Shown: piece after piece, positions 9,322 to 19,681 of the stretch
Layout: each line of letters opens with the position of its first letter
Position numbering within the stretch: the first letter of the stretch is position 1
Notes under the pieces: generated by a model
Database searches by the model: none
What the model was told of the DNA's origin: nothing
What the model saw: the letters and a program-made list of their open reading frames with translations, nothing else
Translations under genes and position numbers: made by a program
Assembly: GCF_003860135.1 (NCBI RefSeq)
Contig: NZ_RQYN01000002.1
Location: 62,001-126,000 of the forward strand
DNA from: Tannerella forsythia
GTDB taxonomy: Bacteria > Bacteroidota > Bacteroidia > Bacteroidales > Tannerellaceae
DNA: 64,000 bases
Direction: 5' to 3'

Positions 9322-10423
9322 AATTATCATCAGCGGAGGTGGCACGGGGGGCCATATTTTCCCGGCCATATCGATTGCCAACACGTTGAAGCAACGTTAC
9401 CCGGACGCGGAAATACGCTTTGTCGGAGCGGACAACCGGATGGAGATGGAGCGTGTGCCGGCTGCCGGGTATCCCATTGTCGGGTTACCGATTTGCGGCT
9501 TTGACAGAACGCATCTGTGGAAGAATATCGAAGTGGTACGCCAACTGTTTAAAAGCCTTCGGATGGCTAAGAAAATCGTTCATGAGTTCCGTCCCGACAT
9601 CGCGATCGGCGTCGGTGGTTACGCCAGCGGACCGGTGCTTTGGGCGGCAGCTTCTGCAGGCATACCCACCCTTATCCAAGAACAGAACTCGTATGCTGGT
9701 GTCACGAATAAGCTGTTAAGCAAACGCGCCTCCAAAATATGCGTCGCCTATGAAGGTATGGAACGTTTCTTCCCCAAGGAAAAGATGGTTTTGACCGGTA
9801 ACCCGGTACGGAAAGACCTTGAACACGGTCTTGAAAAAAGAGAAGAAGCATTTGACTTTTTCCGGTTGGATCCTGCCAAACCAACTGTCTTGGTGATCGG
9901 TGGAAGCCTTGGAGCACGTACGATGAATACCGGCATGTTGCACGGTCTGGATGATCTGATCGCTTCCGGTATTCAACTCATTTGGCAAACCGGACGATAT
10001 TACTACGAAGATATTAAGCGGCAATTAGTCGGGAAAGATACGCGGGGACTGCTTTGGTATTCCGACTTTATATCGCGGATGGACTATGCTTATGCCGCTG
10101 CCGATCTCGTCGTATCACGGGCCGGTGCCGGTACCATCTCGGAGTTGTGTCTGCTCAAGAAGCCGGCCATTCTCATCCCTTCTCCCAACGTCGCGGAAGA
10201 CCATCAGACGAAAAATGCGTTAGCCGTAGTCAATCGACAAGGCGCTGTTCTCCTTCCTGACAAAGATGCGGGTACTCGCTTGGCCGACACCATCAAGGAA
10301 CTGATGACCGATACGCAACGTCTTCAGTCGTTCGGTGAACATATCGGGCAACTCGCACAGCACGGCAGCGCGGAACGTATCGTCGACGAAATTGAAAAAC
10401 TTATTCAAAAGCATTCATCATGA
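9308..10423 (+). CDS. murG: UDP-GlcNAc:lipid I N-acetylglucosaminyltransferase MurG
   Basis: Membrane-associated GT28 enzyme (371 aa) that adds GlcNAc to lipid I to make lipid II. The N-terminal glycine-rich loop SGGGTGGHIFPA (residues 9-20) and the C-terminal UDP-GlcNAc region VVSRAGAGTISELCLLKKPAILIPSP are both clear, as is GNPVRKDL in the middle. Length is normal. It overlaps ftsW at its start and murC by four bases (ATGA) at its end, which suggests translational coupling. Confidence 0.97.
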   Translation: MNKYKIIISGGGTGGHIFPAISIANTLKQRYPDAEIRFVGADNRMEMERVPAAGYPIVGLPICGFDRTHLWKNIEVVRQLFKSLRMAKKIVHEFRPDIAIGVGGYASGPVLWAAASAGIPTLIQEQNSYAGVTNKLLSKRASKICVAYEGMERFFPKEKMVLTGNPVRKDLEHGLEKREEAFDFFRLDPAKPTVLVIGGSLGARTMNTGMLHGLDDLIASGIQLIWQTGRYYYEDIKRQLVGKDTRGLLWYSDFISRMDYAYAAADLVVSRAGAGTISELCLLKKPAILIPSPNVAEDHQTKNALAVVNRQGAVLLPDKDAGTRLADTIKELMTDTQRLQSFGEHIGQLAQHGSAERIVDEIEKLIQKHSS

Positions 10424-11799
10424 AGATAGACCAGATACAATCCATTTATTTTGTCGGTGCAGGCGGTATCGGCATGAGTTCCCTCATTCGTTACTTCCTT
10501 GCGAGAGGTATCCGGGTGGCAGGGTATGACCGCACTCCTTCAAAACTGACGAAACATCTCTGCGACGAAGGCGCGGAGATTCATTATACGGATGATGTAG
10601 AGCAAATCCCCGAGGCTTTCAGGATGCCCGAGCAAACTCTCGTCGTCTATACTCCTGCTGTCCCGGACACACATAGTGAGCTTGCATATTTCCGGTCGCA
10701 CGGCTTCGAAGTCTTGAAACGTTCGCAGCTGCTCGGACTGATTACTCGTTCGGCGCGCGGAATTTGCATCGCCGGCACACATGGGAAAACAACCGTATCG
10801 TCCATGACGGCACATCTGCTGAAGCAGTCGCATGTCGACGGCAATGCTTTCTTGGGAGGCATTCTGAAGAATTCCGATAGCAACCTACTGCTATCGGAAC
10901 ACAGTGACCTGACGGTCATCGAGGCCGATGAGTTCGACCGCTCATTTCATCATCTGACACCCTACATGGCCGGAATCACTTCGGCCGATCCCGATCACCT
11001 TGACATTTACGGTACACCGGAAGCCTATCGCGAAAGTTTTGAGAAATTTACTTCGTTGATCCGTCCCGGAGGTACGCTCATCTTAAAAAAGGGAATCGAT
11101 CTGACACCTCGTCTCCAAAACGACGTCACTCTTTATACTTATTCCGCATCGGATGAAACGGCTGATTTTCATGCCGAACATATCCGTATCGGAAACGGAG
11201 AAATCGTGTTCGACTTTGTAGGGCCGAACATTCGCATACCGGATATTTCGTTAGGCGTTCCGGCGCGTGTCAATATCGAAAACAGTCTTTTGTCCATTGC
11301 GCTGGCTTGGTTAAACGGAGTTCGTCCCGACGAAATTCGCGCGGCGATGCAATCTTTCGCGGGAGTCGAACGGCGTTTCGATATTCGTCTGAAAAAAGAA
11401 CATATCGTGGTGATCGATGACTATGCGCATCACCCGCAGGAATTACAGAACAGTATCGCGTCTGTCAAGGAACTGTATGCCGGGCGCAAAGTGACAGGTG
11501 TTTTTCAGCCTCACCTGTACACGCGTACACGCGATTTCGCCGACGAGTTTGCATCAAGTCTTTCGCTCCTCGACGAACTGATCTTGTTGGACATTTATCC
11601 GGCACGTGAGGAACCGATTCCGGGGGTTAATTCGCAAATGATTCTCGACAAGGTGACGATTACCGACAAACGATGCTGTACGAAAGAAGAATTGCCGGGC
11701 ATTATCGCCAACGGTACGTATGAGGTACTTCTGATGCTCGGTGCCGGCGATATCGACCGGCTGGTAGAACCTGTCTGTCAAATATTGGAAAGCCGATGA
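10420..11799 (+). CDS. murC: UDP-N-acetylmuramate:L-alanine ligase MurC
   Basis: Cytoplasmic ligase (459 aa) that starts the stem peptide by adding L-alanine to UDP-MurNAc. The N-terminal UDP-binding motif is VGAGGIGMSSLIRYFLARG; the ATP site is G119-THGKTT125; the DDYAHHPQE block in the C-terminal half is characteristic of MurC. It overlaps both neighbours by ATGA junctions (murG before, ftsQ after). Confidence 0.97.
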   Translation: MKIDQIQSIYFVGAGGIGMSSLIRYFLARGIRVAGYDRTPSKLTKHLCDEGAEIHYTDDVEQIPEAFRMPEQTLVVYTPAVPDTHSELAYFRSHGFEVLKRSQLLGLITRSARGICIAGTHGKTTVSSMTAHLLKQSHVDGNAFLGGILKNSDSNLLLSEHSDLTVIEADEFDRSFHHLTPYMAGITSADPDHLDIYGTPEAYRESFEKFTSLIRPGGTLILKKGIDLTPRLQNDVTLYTYSASDETADFHAEHIRIGNGEIVFDFVGPNIRIPDISLGVPARVNIENSLLSIALAWLNGVRPDEIRAAMQSFAGVERRFDIRLKKEHIVVIDDYAHHPQELQNSIASVKELYAGRKVTGVFQPHLYTRTRDFADEFASSLSLLDELILLDIYPAREEPIPGVNSQMILDKVTITDKRCCTKEELPGIIANGTYEVLLMLGAGDIDRLVEPVCQILESR

Positions 11800-12524
11800 A
11801 AAAAATCCTGTCCGTTATCGTAGCCGTGGTGCTCTTTTGCTATCTTGTCTTTTCCGTTATCCTTATGAACGGCAAAGAAGAGGACGGGGTGTGCCGTCAA
11901 ATCACGGTAGTCGTTAAAGATAGTGCGGACAGGCATTTTATCGACAGAAAGGATGTGCTTTCCATCCTTAAAAACACTTCGCTTTATCCGATCAATCAGC
12001 GTCTTCGAGACATCAATACTGAGAAGATCGAACGAAAAGTAGCCGATAATGAACTGATCGACCGAGTGAGTGTCTATAAAACACCGTCGGGGAACATCAA
12101 CATTGAAGTTACGCAAAAGACGCCTGTTTTACGCGTTTTCAGCACACAGGGGAGTTATTATATCGATGAACACGGACACATCATGCCTGTCAGTCCGCGT
12201 TATGCAACTTACCTCCCGATTGCCAGCGGAAACATAGAAAAATCGTTCGCGACAACGGATTTATATAAATTTGCACTATTTTTGCAGAAACATGATTTTT
12301 GGAACAACCAAATCGAGCAGATTTATGTTTATCCCAATAAGGAAGTAGAGCTGATCCCGCGGGTAGGAGATCATCGTATATTTCTGGGCAGCTTTGATGA
12401 CTTCAGGGAGAAAATGGATCATTTGCAGCTCTTTTATGAGCAGGCCATCCCGAAAGTGGGCTGGGAGAAATACAGGATTATTAATTTGAAATACAAAAAC
12501 CAGATTGTTTGTACAAAAAAATAA
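11796..12524 (+). CDS. ftsQ: Cell division protein FtsQ
   Basis: Bitopic membrane protein (242 aa) of the divisome; FtsQ links early cytoplasmic proteins to FtsL/FtsB and FtsWI. One membrane segment is at residues 4-25 (ILSVIVAVVLFCYLVFSVILM). The periplasmic part contains a POTRA-like region (about 35-105, with the DRVSVYKTPSGNINIEVTQKTPVLRVF stretch split around residue 90) and a beta-rich FtsQ domain. It is divergent from proteobacterial FtsQ, as is usual in this phylum, so the name also relies on its place between murC and ftsA. Confidence 0.92.
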   Translation: MKKILSVIVAVVLFCYLVFSVILMNGKEEDGVCRQITVVVKDSADRHFIDRKDVLSILKNTSLYPINQRLRDINTEKIERKVADNELIDRVSVYKTPSGNINIEVTQKTPVLRVFSTQGSYYIDEHGHIMPVSPRYATYLPIASGNIEKSFATTDLYKFALFLQKHDFWNNQIEQIYVYPNKEVELIPRVGDHRIFLGSFDDFREKMDHLQLFYEQAIPKVGWEKYRIINLKYKNQIVCTKK

Positions 12525-12528
12525 ACTT

Positions 12529-13857
12529 ATGGTGACAGATTATATTGTAGCGATTTACTTGGGAACTTCTCATCTGGTTGGAATAATCGGGAAGAAAAAT
12601 GCCGGAGGAACCTTTACGCTGGTAGCCGATGAGGTGAAAGAGTCGACGTTCTGCATTCAACGCGGGTGCATCCACAATGTGGCGGAGACGGCGATTCGGA
12701 TCAAACGACTTATTCTGGAGCTGCAAAATAAACTCCCCAATTCCCGTATTGAGAAGGTGTATATCGGAATCGGAGGGCAATCTCTTCGTTCGATCGACCA
12801 TTCCGAAGTGCGTACGATCAATGCCGATGCTTTCGTGACGGAAGAAGATATCCGAATCCTGAACAATCAGTGCAGGAGCTATCATCCGGACATGCTTGAT
12901 GTGCTGGCTATCGCTCCTCCGGTATACTATCTCGACGACAAGCGTACAACCAATCCGGTGGGTATCCCCTGCAAGCGTATTGAAGCGCGATACAAACTGA
13001 TTGTCGGACAGCCCATCATCCGCAAGTCTGTCATCAACAGCATCGAGAATCAGGCACACATTACGGTGGCCGGCATCATCGTATCGCCCCTCGCTCTGGC
13101 CGATGCCATGCTAAGTCCCGACGAGAAAGAATTGGGATGTGCGGTGATCGACTTCGGTGCTGGTGTTACTTCTCTGGTCGTTTACAAGAACGGGACGCTG
13201 AAACATTTGTCCGTCATTCCGTTGGGTGGCAATCTCATTACGCGCGACCTGACGAGCCTCCATCTCGTAGCCTCCGAAGCGGAGCGGCTGAAAATCACGT
13301 ATGGCGATGCCATGCCCGATAAGACACAGGATGGAACGGTCTCCTTGGGAGCTGTAGAAGGAGCCGGCATGCGGGAGATCGATATGAGCGAGATCAATAC
13401 CGTGGTTGAAGCGCGTGCCAAAGAGATTGTCGAGAACGTCTATGCCCGTCTGGAAGAAAACGGTCTGAAGGACGCATTAGGGGCAGGAATTGTACTTACC
13501 GGCGGTGCTTCGTCATTGAAGAATTTACAGGAGATGGTACATGAACGCTTCAGACAGGATGTTCGTTATTCGGCGATTCGAAAAGGACTGCTCGAAAACG
13601 AAAACGATATGGTAGGCAATCCGCGCTACATGAGTGCGATTGCCGTTCTGTTACAGGGGACGGAAAATTGTGTCGAACTCCTTCACCAACAACGAACGGC
13701 TGACTCCGATCCCGCGACGGAAGATGATCACGACTCGGATCAGGAAGAGGAGGAGGTGGTAGAGAAACCGGCTCCGCAGAAACCTTCAAAACAAAAGAAA
13801 GGCAGCCTTTTGGGCGGATTCGGAAAATTTGCCAAAGGGCTTTTCGACGAAGATTAA
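12529..13857 (+). CDS. ftsA: Cell division protein FtsA
   Basis: Actin-like ATPase (442 aa) that tethers FtsZ to the inner membrane. The N-terminal phosphate loop YIVAIYLGTSHLVGIIG, the KVYIGIGGQSLRS segment, the DFGAGVTSLVVYKNG phosphate 2 motif and the late VLTGGASSLKNL adenosine motif are all seen. A long acidic linker (about 395-420) leads to a C-terminal GSLLGGFGKFAKGLFDED helix that should bind the membrane. ATG 12529, four bases past the ftsQ stop, is preferred to the overlapping ATG at 12505. Confidence 0.96.
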   Translation: MVTDYIVAIYLGTSHLVGIIGKKNAGGTFTLVADEVKESTFCIQRGCIHNVAETAIRIKRLILELQNKLPNSRIEKVYIGIGGQSLRSIDHSEVRTINADAFVTEEDIRILNNQCRSYHPDMLDVLAIAPPVYYLDDKRTTNPVGIPCKRIEARYKLIVGQPIIRKSVINSIENQAHITVAGIIVSPLALADAMLSPDEKELGCAVIDFGAGVTSLVVYKNGTLKHLSVIPLGGNLITRDLTSLHLVASEAERLKITYGDAMPDKTQDGTVSLGAVEGAGMREIDMSEINTVVEARAKEIVENVYARLEENGLKDALGAGIVLTGGASSLKNLQEMVHERFRQDVRYSAIRKGLLENENDMVGNPRYMSAIAVLLQGTENCVELLHQQRTADSDPATEDDHDSDQEEEEVVEKPAPQKPSKQKKGSLLGGFGKFAKGLFDED

Positions 13858-13881
13858 ACACTAGAATAAACGCATACGATT

Positions 13882-15243
13882 ATGAGTAATACGATATTAC
13901 AATTCAATCTCCCGACAGATACGCGCAAGATCATCAAAGTGGTCGGCGTCGGTGGTGGCGGTGGAAATGCCGTCACGCACATGTATAAGGAGGGTATCCA
14001 TGATGTTTCTTTCGTGCTTTGCAATACGGACAGTCAGGCCTTGTCGCGTTCGGAGGTGCCGGTTAAGATTGCGTTGGGACGCACGGTGACCGAAGGGCTT
14101 GGTGCGGGAAATAATCCGGAGCGTGCCGAGCTGGCGGCTAAAGAAAGCGAAGAAGAAATCTACGCGATGCTGAACGACGGCACGAAAATGGTCTTCATCA
14201 CCGCCGGAATGGGAGGCGGAACCGGTACGGGGGCGGCACCGGTGATTGCCCAAATAGCCAAAGATATGGGGATTCTGACGGTCGGTATCGTCACGATTCC
14301 GTTTCTTTTCGAAGGCCCGCCCAAAATCATTCAGGCCTTGAACGGCGTCGAAGCCATCAGTCGGAACGTGGATGCACTGCTCGTCGTGAACAACGAGCGA
14401 CTGAACGAAATCTACCCCGATCTGACTATGTTGAACGCTTTTAAAAAAGCGGACGATACGTTGACTATCGCGGCCAAGAGTATTGCCGAAATCATCACGC
14501 TCGACGGAGTCATCAACCTCGACTTTGCCGATGTCAAAACGACGTTGCAGAATGGCGGCGTAGCCCTTATCAGCAATGGATACGGCGAAGGCGAAGGCCG
14601 GCTGGAGCAGGCCATTCAGGATGCGCTCCGTTCCCCGCTGCTCAACAACAACGATATCTCGAATGCCAAGAAGATCCTCTTTAATATTTCGTTCAGCAGC
14701 AACACTCAGGAGGCGGACGGCAACGAGCTGCGGATGGATGAGGTTCGCTATATGACGGAATTTATGAAGCAGTTCGGCGAAGACATCGAAGTGATCTGGG
14801 GAACGGCCATTGACGAGTCGCTGAAAGGAAAGGTTAAATTCACGGTGCTGGCCACCGGTTTCGATCTGGAATCCATCCCCGAAATCAAAGATATTCACGA
14901 CAGTCAGCGCAAACGTATGACCGAAGCCGAAATCATGGAAGAGGAAGAGCGTCTCCGGACGAAAGAGCGTGATAAAGAGCTGATCGAGAAATATTACGGC
15001 AAGAAACAAGGAAGCAAGCGCGTTCCGCACAAGGTCATGCATGCGAGCATTGCCGTGCTGACAGCCAACGAGCTCGATGACGATGCGATCATTACCCTGT
15101 TGGAAGAGAATCCGACATACAGTCGCGACCCGAAGCTATTGCTCCGTGCCCGCAACAAAAATGCCGGAGAACATCAGGGACACACGCCTGAAACACAGGC
15201 CCCGCAGTCAGGCAAGCCTAAAATCAGCTTTAGAATAGGATAA
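13882..15243 (+). CDS. ftsZ: Cell division GTPase FtsZ
   Basis: Tubulin-like GTPase (453 aa) that forms the Z ring. The GTP-binding signature G111-GGTGTG117 is intact, preceded by [15 protein letters not shown] (about 21-35) and followed by the T7 loop region [12 protein letters not shown]. After the GTPase body is a long charged linker (about 325-430), and the end KPKISFRIG suits the conserved C-terminal peptide that contacts FtsA. It is 24 bases downstream of ftsA. Confidence 0.98.
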   Translation: MSNTILQFNLPTDTRKIIKVVGVGGGGGNAVTHMYKEGIHDVSFVLCNTDSQALSRSEVPVKIALGRTVTEGLGAGNNPERAELAAKESEEEIYAMLNDGTKMVFITAGMGGGTGTGAAPVIAQIAKDMGILTVGIVTIPFLFEGPPKIIQALNGVEAISRNVDALLVVNNERLNEIYPDLTMLNAFKKADDTLTIAAKSIAEIITLDGVINLDFADVKTTLQNGGVALISNGYGEGEGRLEQAIQDALRSPLLNNNDISNAKKILFNISFSSNTQEADGNELRMDEVRYMTEFMKQFGEDIEVIWGTAIDESLKGKVKFTVLATGFDLESIPEIKDIHDSQRKRMTEAEIMEEEERLRTKERDKELIEKYYGKKQGSKRVPHKVMHASIAVLTANELDDDAIITLLEENPTYSRDPKLLLRARNKNAGEHQGHTPETQAPQSGKPKISFRIG

Positions 15244-15276
15244 TCATTGACGTACAAACAATTTAAAACAAACAAT

Positions 15277-15726
15277 ATGAGTATATTCGATCAGGTTAGT
15301 AACGATATCAAAGCCGCCATGCTGGCGAAAGACAAAGTCAAACTGGAAGCCCTTCGTAACGCGAAGAAATACTTTCTGGAAGCCAAGACCGCCCCGGGAG
15401 CTGATGATACGCTTACGGATAAGTCGGCGTTGAAAATTCTTCAGAAGTTAGTTAAACAAGGCCGTGAATCCGCTCGCATTTATACCGAGCAGAACCGTGC
15501 CGACCTTGCAGAAGCAGAGTTGGAGCAGGTGAAAGCGCTCGAAGGTTATCTGCCCAGTCAATTGTCGCCCGAGGCGCTTGAGGCGGAGGTGAAAAAAATC
15601 ATTGCTGAGGTCGGTGCGACTTCATTGAAAGAAATGGGTAAGGTGATGGGGATTGCTTCGAAAGCCTTATCGGGTAAAGCCGAAGGCGGAGCCATCTCCG
15701 AGGTCGTGAAAAGGCTGCTCGCATGA
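15277..15726 (+). CDS. yqeY: GatB/YqeY domain protein
   Basis: Small cytoplasmic helical protein (149 aa) of the YqeY family, homologous to the C-terminal domain of GatB, the amidotransferase subunit that makes Gln-tRNA(Gln). Family features are SIFDQVSNDIKAAMLAKDKVKLEALR at the start, the KQGRESARIYTEQNRADL helix, and the GKVMGIASKALSGKAEGG tail that binds tRNA in GatB. Free-standing YqeY has no firmly assigned function. ATG 15277 is preferred to the TTG at 15247. A YqeY gene directly after ftsZ is common in Bacteroidales. Confidence 0.93.
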   Translation: MSIFDQVSNDIKAAMLAKDKVKLEALRNAKKYFLEAKTAPGADDTLTDKSALKILQKLVKQGRESARIYTEQNRADLAEAELEQVKALEGYLPSQLSPEALEAEVKKIIAEVGATSLKEMGKVMGIASKALSGKAEGGAISEVVKRLLA

Positions 15727-17156
15727 TTACTTTTCTTTGCTGCCTGGCCGCACTGATTGCCGGGTACTTTATTTACGGAACCGTAATAGAACGTATCTTC
15801 GGGATCGATCCGCAACGTCTCACACCGGCTTATACGAGGGAGGATGGTGTCGATTATATCCCGATGCCGACATGGCGTATCTTTATGATTCAGTTCCTGA
15901 ATATTGCCGGATTGGGACCGATCTTCGGTGCCATCATGGGAGCGAAGTTCGGCACCGCTTCTTTTCTGTGGATCGTTCTGGGGAGTATCTTTGCCGGAGC
16001 GGTTCACGACTTTATGGCTGCCATGCTCTCGCTCCGTCACGATGGGGAGAGCTTGCCCGAAATCATCGGCCGTTACCTCGGAAAAGGTTGTAAGCAGTTT
16101 ACACGCGGATTTACGGTGCTGCTGATGATTCTTGTCGGTGTCACTTTTGTGGCCGGCCCGGCCGGACTGTTGGCCAAGCTCACTCCCGAACATCTGAACG
16201 TAACTTTCTGGATCGGCATTATCTTCGTATATTATATTCTGGCTACGTTGTTGCCGGTCGATAAAATCATCGGAAAAGTCTATCCTCTTTTTGCGTTTGC
16301 GTTGATTTTTATGGCGATCGGTATTCTCGTCGCCTTGTTGATACGTTTCCCGGCCTTGCCTGAACTAACAGACGGGTTAGTCAATACCAACCCGCAGGCC
16401 GATGTGTTGCCTATCTTCCCGATCATGTTTGTCAGCATTGCCTGTGGAGCGATTTCCGGTTTCCATGCTACGCAAAGTCCGCTGATGGCGCGCTGCATAC
16501 GTACCGAGCGACATGCGCGTCCCGTCTTCTTCGGTGCCATGATTACCGAAGGGATCATTGCTCTGATTTGGGCGGCCGCAGCGACGTACTTCTTTCAGGA
16601 GAATGGTATGGGAGAGAGTAACGCCGCCATTGTGGTGGATGCGATCACAAAAGAATGGCTCGGAACCTTCGGGGGATTACTCGCGCTGCTTGGGGTTATT
16701 GCCGCTCCGATCACATCGGGCGATACAGCCCTTCGTTCGGCTCGACTGATCATTGCCGACTTTACGCACATCAGCCAGAAGCCTATTGCGAAACGACTTC
16801 TGATTTCTGTTCCGGTTTTTCTTGTTACATTCGGCATACTCCTTTACAGCCAGAAAGATGCGGGAGGGTTCAATATGATTTGGCGCTATTTTGCATGGAC
16901 GAATCAGACATTGGCCGTTTTTACGCTCTGGGCAGTGACGGTTTATCTTGCCAAGAAAGGTAAGGCATACTTCGTTGCGCTGATTCCTGCGCTTTTCATG
17001 ACGGCCGTCTGCACCACCTACCTGCTTGTGGCGCCCGAATGCTTCGGCTTGCCCATCGGACTGTCTCAGGCCATCGGTACTGGCGTGGCATTGCTCGCTC
17101 TGTTGCTGTTTTTTGTTGGCAGATCGAGAAATATGTCTTCCGGAACAAGCAATTAA
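15723..17156 (+). CDS. cstA: CstA-family carbon starvation transporter
   Basis: Polytopic inner membrane protein (477 aa) of the CstA family; members import peptides or pyruvate during carbon starvation. Recognisable parts are YFIYGTVIERIFGID at the N-terminus, PMPTWRIFMIQFLNIAGLGPIFGA, and GSIFAGAVHDFMAAMLSLRHDG, followed by many hydrophobic spans. It is shorter than E. coli CstA (about 700 aa) and matches the compact form common in anaerobes. An ATGA overlap with yqeY suggests co-transcription with it. It converges with the leftward efflux operon, whose last gene ends 16 bases away. Confidence 0.92.
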   Translation: MITFLCCLAALIAGYFIYGTVIERIFGIDPQRLTPAYTREDGVDYIPMPTWRIFMIQFLNIAGLGPIFGAIMGAKFGTASFLWIVLGSIFAGAVHDFMAAMLSLRHDGESLPEIIGRYLGKGCKQFTRGFTVLLMILVGVTFVAGPAGLLAKLTPEHLNVTFWIGIIFVYYILATLLPVDKIIGKVYPLFAFALIFMAIGILVALLIRFPALPELTDGLVNTNPQADVLPIFPIMFVSIACGAISGFHATQSPLMARCIRTERHARPVFFGAMITEGIIALIWAAAATYFFQENGMGESNAAIVVDAITKEWLGTFGGLLALLGVIAAPITSGDTALRSARLIIADFTHISQKPIAKRLLISVPVFLVTFGILLYSQKDAGGFNMIWRYFAWTNQTLAVFTLWAVTVYLAKKGKAYFVALIPALFMTAVCTTYLLVAPECFGLPIGLSQAIGTGVALLALLLFFVGRSRNMSSGTSN

Positions 17157-17172
17157 GGAGGCTGGCAGCCGA

Positions 17173-18495
17173 TCAGTTGGCTCCTTCGTAAAACTCCATG
17201 ATCTTTTTACGCAGCAGATATTCGTACTTGGCCTGCGTGCGGTTTGACATGGCCTTCGTCATGCTTGTTTTGGATTGATTATACTCATAGACCGTGGCGC
17301 GGCCGTTGGCAAACTTCTCATTCATATAGCCGAACGATTTGCGTGCCGAGACGTAAGCCGCCTCCGAAGCCTTGTATTTCTCTCCGGCGGCGACAGCATT
17401 GTAGTAAGCCTGTTGAATATCTTTATACAAGGCTTTCTTCGTATTCTCAAGCTGCAATTCCTGCATACGCTTACCGAGCTTGGCACTACGTACCCCGTTA
17501 CGCGTAGCCCAACGGCTGAAGATAGGCACACTTAAATTGAAGCCCAAATACTGATTCCGGTTCTTCTTCAATTGTTCGGAGAACGAAAGATTATCAAAAC
17601 CATCGGCGAAATAGTAATTATTGCCATATCCGGCTCCGAACGAAAGAGTCGGATAATAAGCGCTCCGGGCAATCCCGATATTCTTTTCGCTGCTTTGCAG
17701 ACGCAATGCTTCCGCACGTACCGAAGCCCGTGTCGTCAATGCCGTACGATAGATATCCTCCGGCTTGCGTGCCAAAAGAAATTCCACCTCTCCCGCCGGC
17801 TCTTCAACGGCAAATCCTTCGGGGCTGGGCAGTTCGAGCAGTTGGGTCAACCCTAGCAACGCGATTTGCAAATCAGATTCTGCCTGTACGACCGATAACT
17901 CATCATTGGCCACCTGCGCTTCGACTTCATAAATCTGCGCTTCCGAGGCACGCCCTGCCGCGTACATGCTCCTGATGCGCTCAAGCTGTTCACGGCTGAG
18001 CGCAAGCTGTTCGTTCGAAACGCCCAGCAGTTCCTTCTGGTAGAGCACCTGCAAATAAGCCGAAGTGATGGATATCTCCATATTCTCCTTTACTTTTTCC
18101 AGCTCGGCGGCCATCGCCTGCAAATTCAACTTGGCCACCGCCACCTCATTCGTGATCCGGAAACCTGTGAAAACAGGAACGTTCGTCGACAGAGACCAGC
18201 TCGTCGAGCGAGCGTTCTGGTTCTTATACGTATTATCATAGCCCGAAGGAGAGCGACCGAAGTTCCACCCCTGCGAAGCGCTCGCCGAGAGATCCGGCAG
18301 ACGTTTGCTCTTGGCCGTGCTTAATGTCACCTCCTGCTGTTGCACATTGATTTGTTGCATACGCACTTCAAGGTTATGCTCTTTCGCATAGTCGATACAC
18401 TCCTGCAACGACCACTTCTTCTCCTGCTCCTGTGCCGATAACATACCGGCCAATAAAAAGGCCGAAAGCCCTATCCTTATCGTTCGTTTCATCAT
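17173..18495 (-). CDS. TolC-family outer membrane efflux channel
   Basis: Outer membrane factor (about 440 aa) expected to form a trimeric channel for the MacAB-like pump encoded upstream. It starts with a signal peptide (MMKRTIRIGLSAFLLAGMLSAQ), then two TolC/OEP repeats: the first contains LQECIDYAKEHNLEV and PDLSASASQGWNFG, the second SVRAEALRLQSSEKN and YPTLSFGAGYGNNYYF. ATG 18495 (or 18492) puts the signal peptide at the N-terminus; the frame opens upstream at 18525. It is the last gene of the operon and starts about 47 bases after the adaptor gene. Confidence 0.92.
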   Translation of the reverse strand: MMKRTIRIGLSAFLLAGMLSAQEQEKKWSLQECIDYAKEHNLEVRMQQINVQQQEVTLSTAKSKRLPDLSASASQGWNFGRSPSGYDNTYKNQNARSTSWSLSTNVPVFTGFRITNEVAVAKLNLQAMAAELEKVKENMEISITSAYLQVLYQKELLGVSNEQLALSREQLERIRSMYAAGRASEAQIYEVEAQVANDELSVVQAESDLQIALLGLTQLLELPSPEGFAVEEPAGEVEFLLARKPEDIYRTALTTRASVRAEALRLQSSEKNIGIARSAYYPTLSFGAGYGNNYYFADGFDNLSFSEQLKKNRNQYLGFNLSVPIFSRWATRNGVRSAKLGKRMQELQLENTKKALYKDIQQAYYNAVAAGEKYKASEAAYVSARKSFGYMNEKFANGRATVYEYNQSKTSMTKAMSNRTQAKYEYLLRKKIMEFYEGAN

Positions 18496-18542
18496 TTTTT
18501 TCGTTCTGTTTTTTCCGATTCTCATTCTGGCTCCTTTTCGGA

Positions 18543-19661
18543 TCAGTTTTCTTTATTGACTGCCGCACCACGTATCTTATCCGAAGATGTCAGCCCTTCT
18601 TTTACCTCGATCTTGATTCCGTCGCTCAGTCCGGTTTTGATCAGATGCCTTTCAAAAACCTGCGTCGGCTCCTCCTGCTTCACCAGTTGCACAAAGGCCG
18701 AGTCACCATGAAACTCGACGGTGCTTTCGGGAACCGTGAGGACGTTCTCGGCACGTTGCAGCACAATCTCCGCATTCGCGCTGTAGCCGGCACGCACAAA
18801 AGCTGTGTCAGGTAAGGAAACGGCCGCCTTAATCTCAAACTGAATCGCGCCATTCTTCTCCTCTCCCTTCGGCGAAACATATTCCAGCACGGCATTGAAC
18901 GTCTGACTCTCCAGCGCACCGATCGTCAGTTTGATCGGCATGCCTTCGTTGATTTTCCCAATCTCCGTCTCATCTACATTGCCTCTGAAGATCATATCGT
19001 TCATATTGGCGACAGATGCGATCGTCGTACCTTCGTTGAAGTTATTACTTTGGATCACGGAATTGCCGACCTTCACCGGTACATGGAGGATCATTCCCGT
19101 AATGGTGCTGCGGATCTGCGTCGTACTGCTCACTTTCGAGTTCTTCGCGATCCCGTCGCGCACGATCTCGAGCGCGTTCTGCGCATTCGTGTATTCTTCT
19201 TTCGCCTTCATATAGTTCGCTTTCGAGACATCGTACTCCTCGGCCGTCATAATCCCTTGGTTGAAGAGTTGCTCATCGCGTTTAAACGTGCTCTCGATCT
19301 GCTTCAGGTTGATATCCGCCACATTGACACGCGACTCGGCACTGTTCAATTGCACCATCTCCGGTATCACCTTGACACGGGCTATCATCTCTCCGGCCGT
19401 CACTTTTTGGCCTGCTTCCTTCATCAGCTCGGAGATGATACCCGATATCTGGGGTTTAATCAGTACCTCGTAACGAGGTTCCACATGGCCTGTTGCCACG
19501 GTCTTAGTCTCCACAGTCCCCATTTCGGGCGTGACGATCTCATACACCGTTACCACCGGTTGCGCCTTCTTCCACAGGAAAATAAATGTACTCAACACCA
19601 GTAGCCCCACAAACGAAAGCAGGACGATCCTCATAATCTTCTTTACCAATCTGTTTCTCAT
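18543..19661 (-). CDS. MacA-like periplasmic adaptor (HlyD/RND-MFP family)
   Basis: Membrane fusion protein (372 aa) that bridges inner membrane permeases and the TolC channel. One N-terminal membrane anchor (residues 9-30) is followed by a barrel-sandwich half (PRYEVLIKPQISGIISELMKEAGQKVTAGEMIARV), a long alpha hairpin (about 100-160) and the second half with LHVPVKVGNSVIQ. The C-terminal beta barrel ends at the operon-typical VPESTVEFHGDSAFVQL segment. Its place between permeases and TolC supports the MacA role. Substrate cannot be told from sequence. Confidence 0.92.
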   Translation of the reverse strand: MRNRLVKKIMRIVLLSFVGLLVLSTFIFLWKKAQPVVTVYEIVTPEMGTVETKTVATGHVEPRYEVLIKPQISGIISELMKEAGQKVTAGEMIARVKVIPEMVQLNSAESRVNVADINLKQIESTFKRDEQLFNQGIMTAEEYDVSKANYMKAKEEYTNAQNALEIVRDGIAKNSKVSSTTQIRSTITGMILHVPVKVGNSVIQSNNFNEGTTIASVANMNDMIFRGNVDETEIGKINEGMPIKLTIGALESQTFNAVLEYVSPKGEEKNGAIQFEIKAAVSLPDTAFVRAGYSANAEIVLQRAENVLTVPESTVEFHGDSAFVQLVKQEEPTQVFERHLIKTGLSDGIKIEVKEGLTSSDKIRGAAVNKEN

Positions 19662-19681
19662 TTTTTTTATCTTTGCTTTAT

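Noticed and set aside
17157-17172. Bidirectional terminator between cstA and the TolC gene
   Set aside because: Only short imperfect pairing is visible and no T tract is present on either strand.
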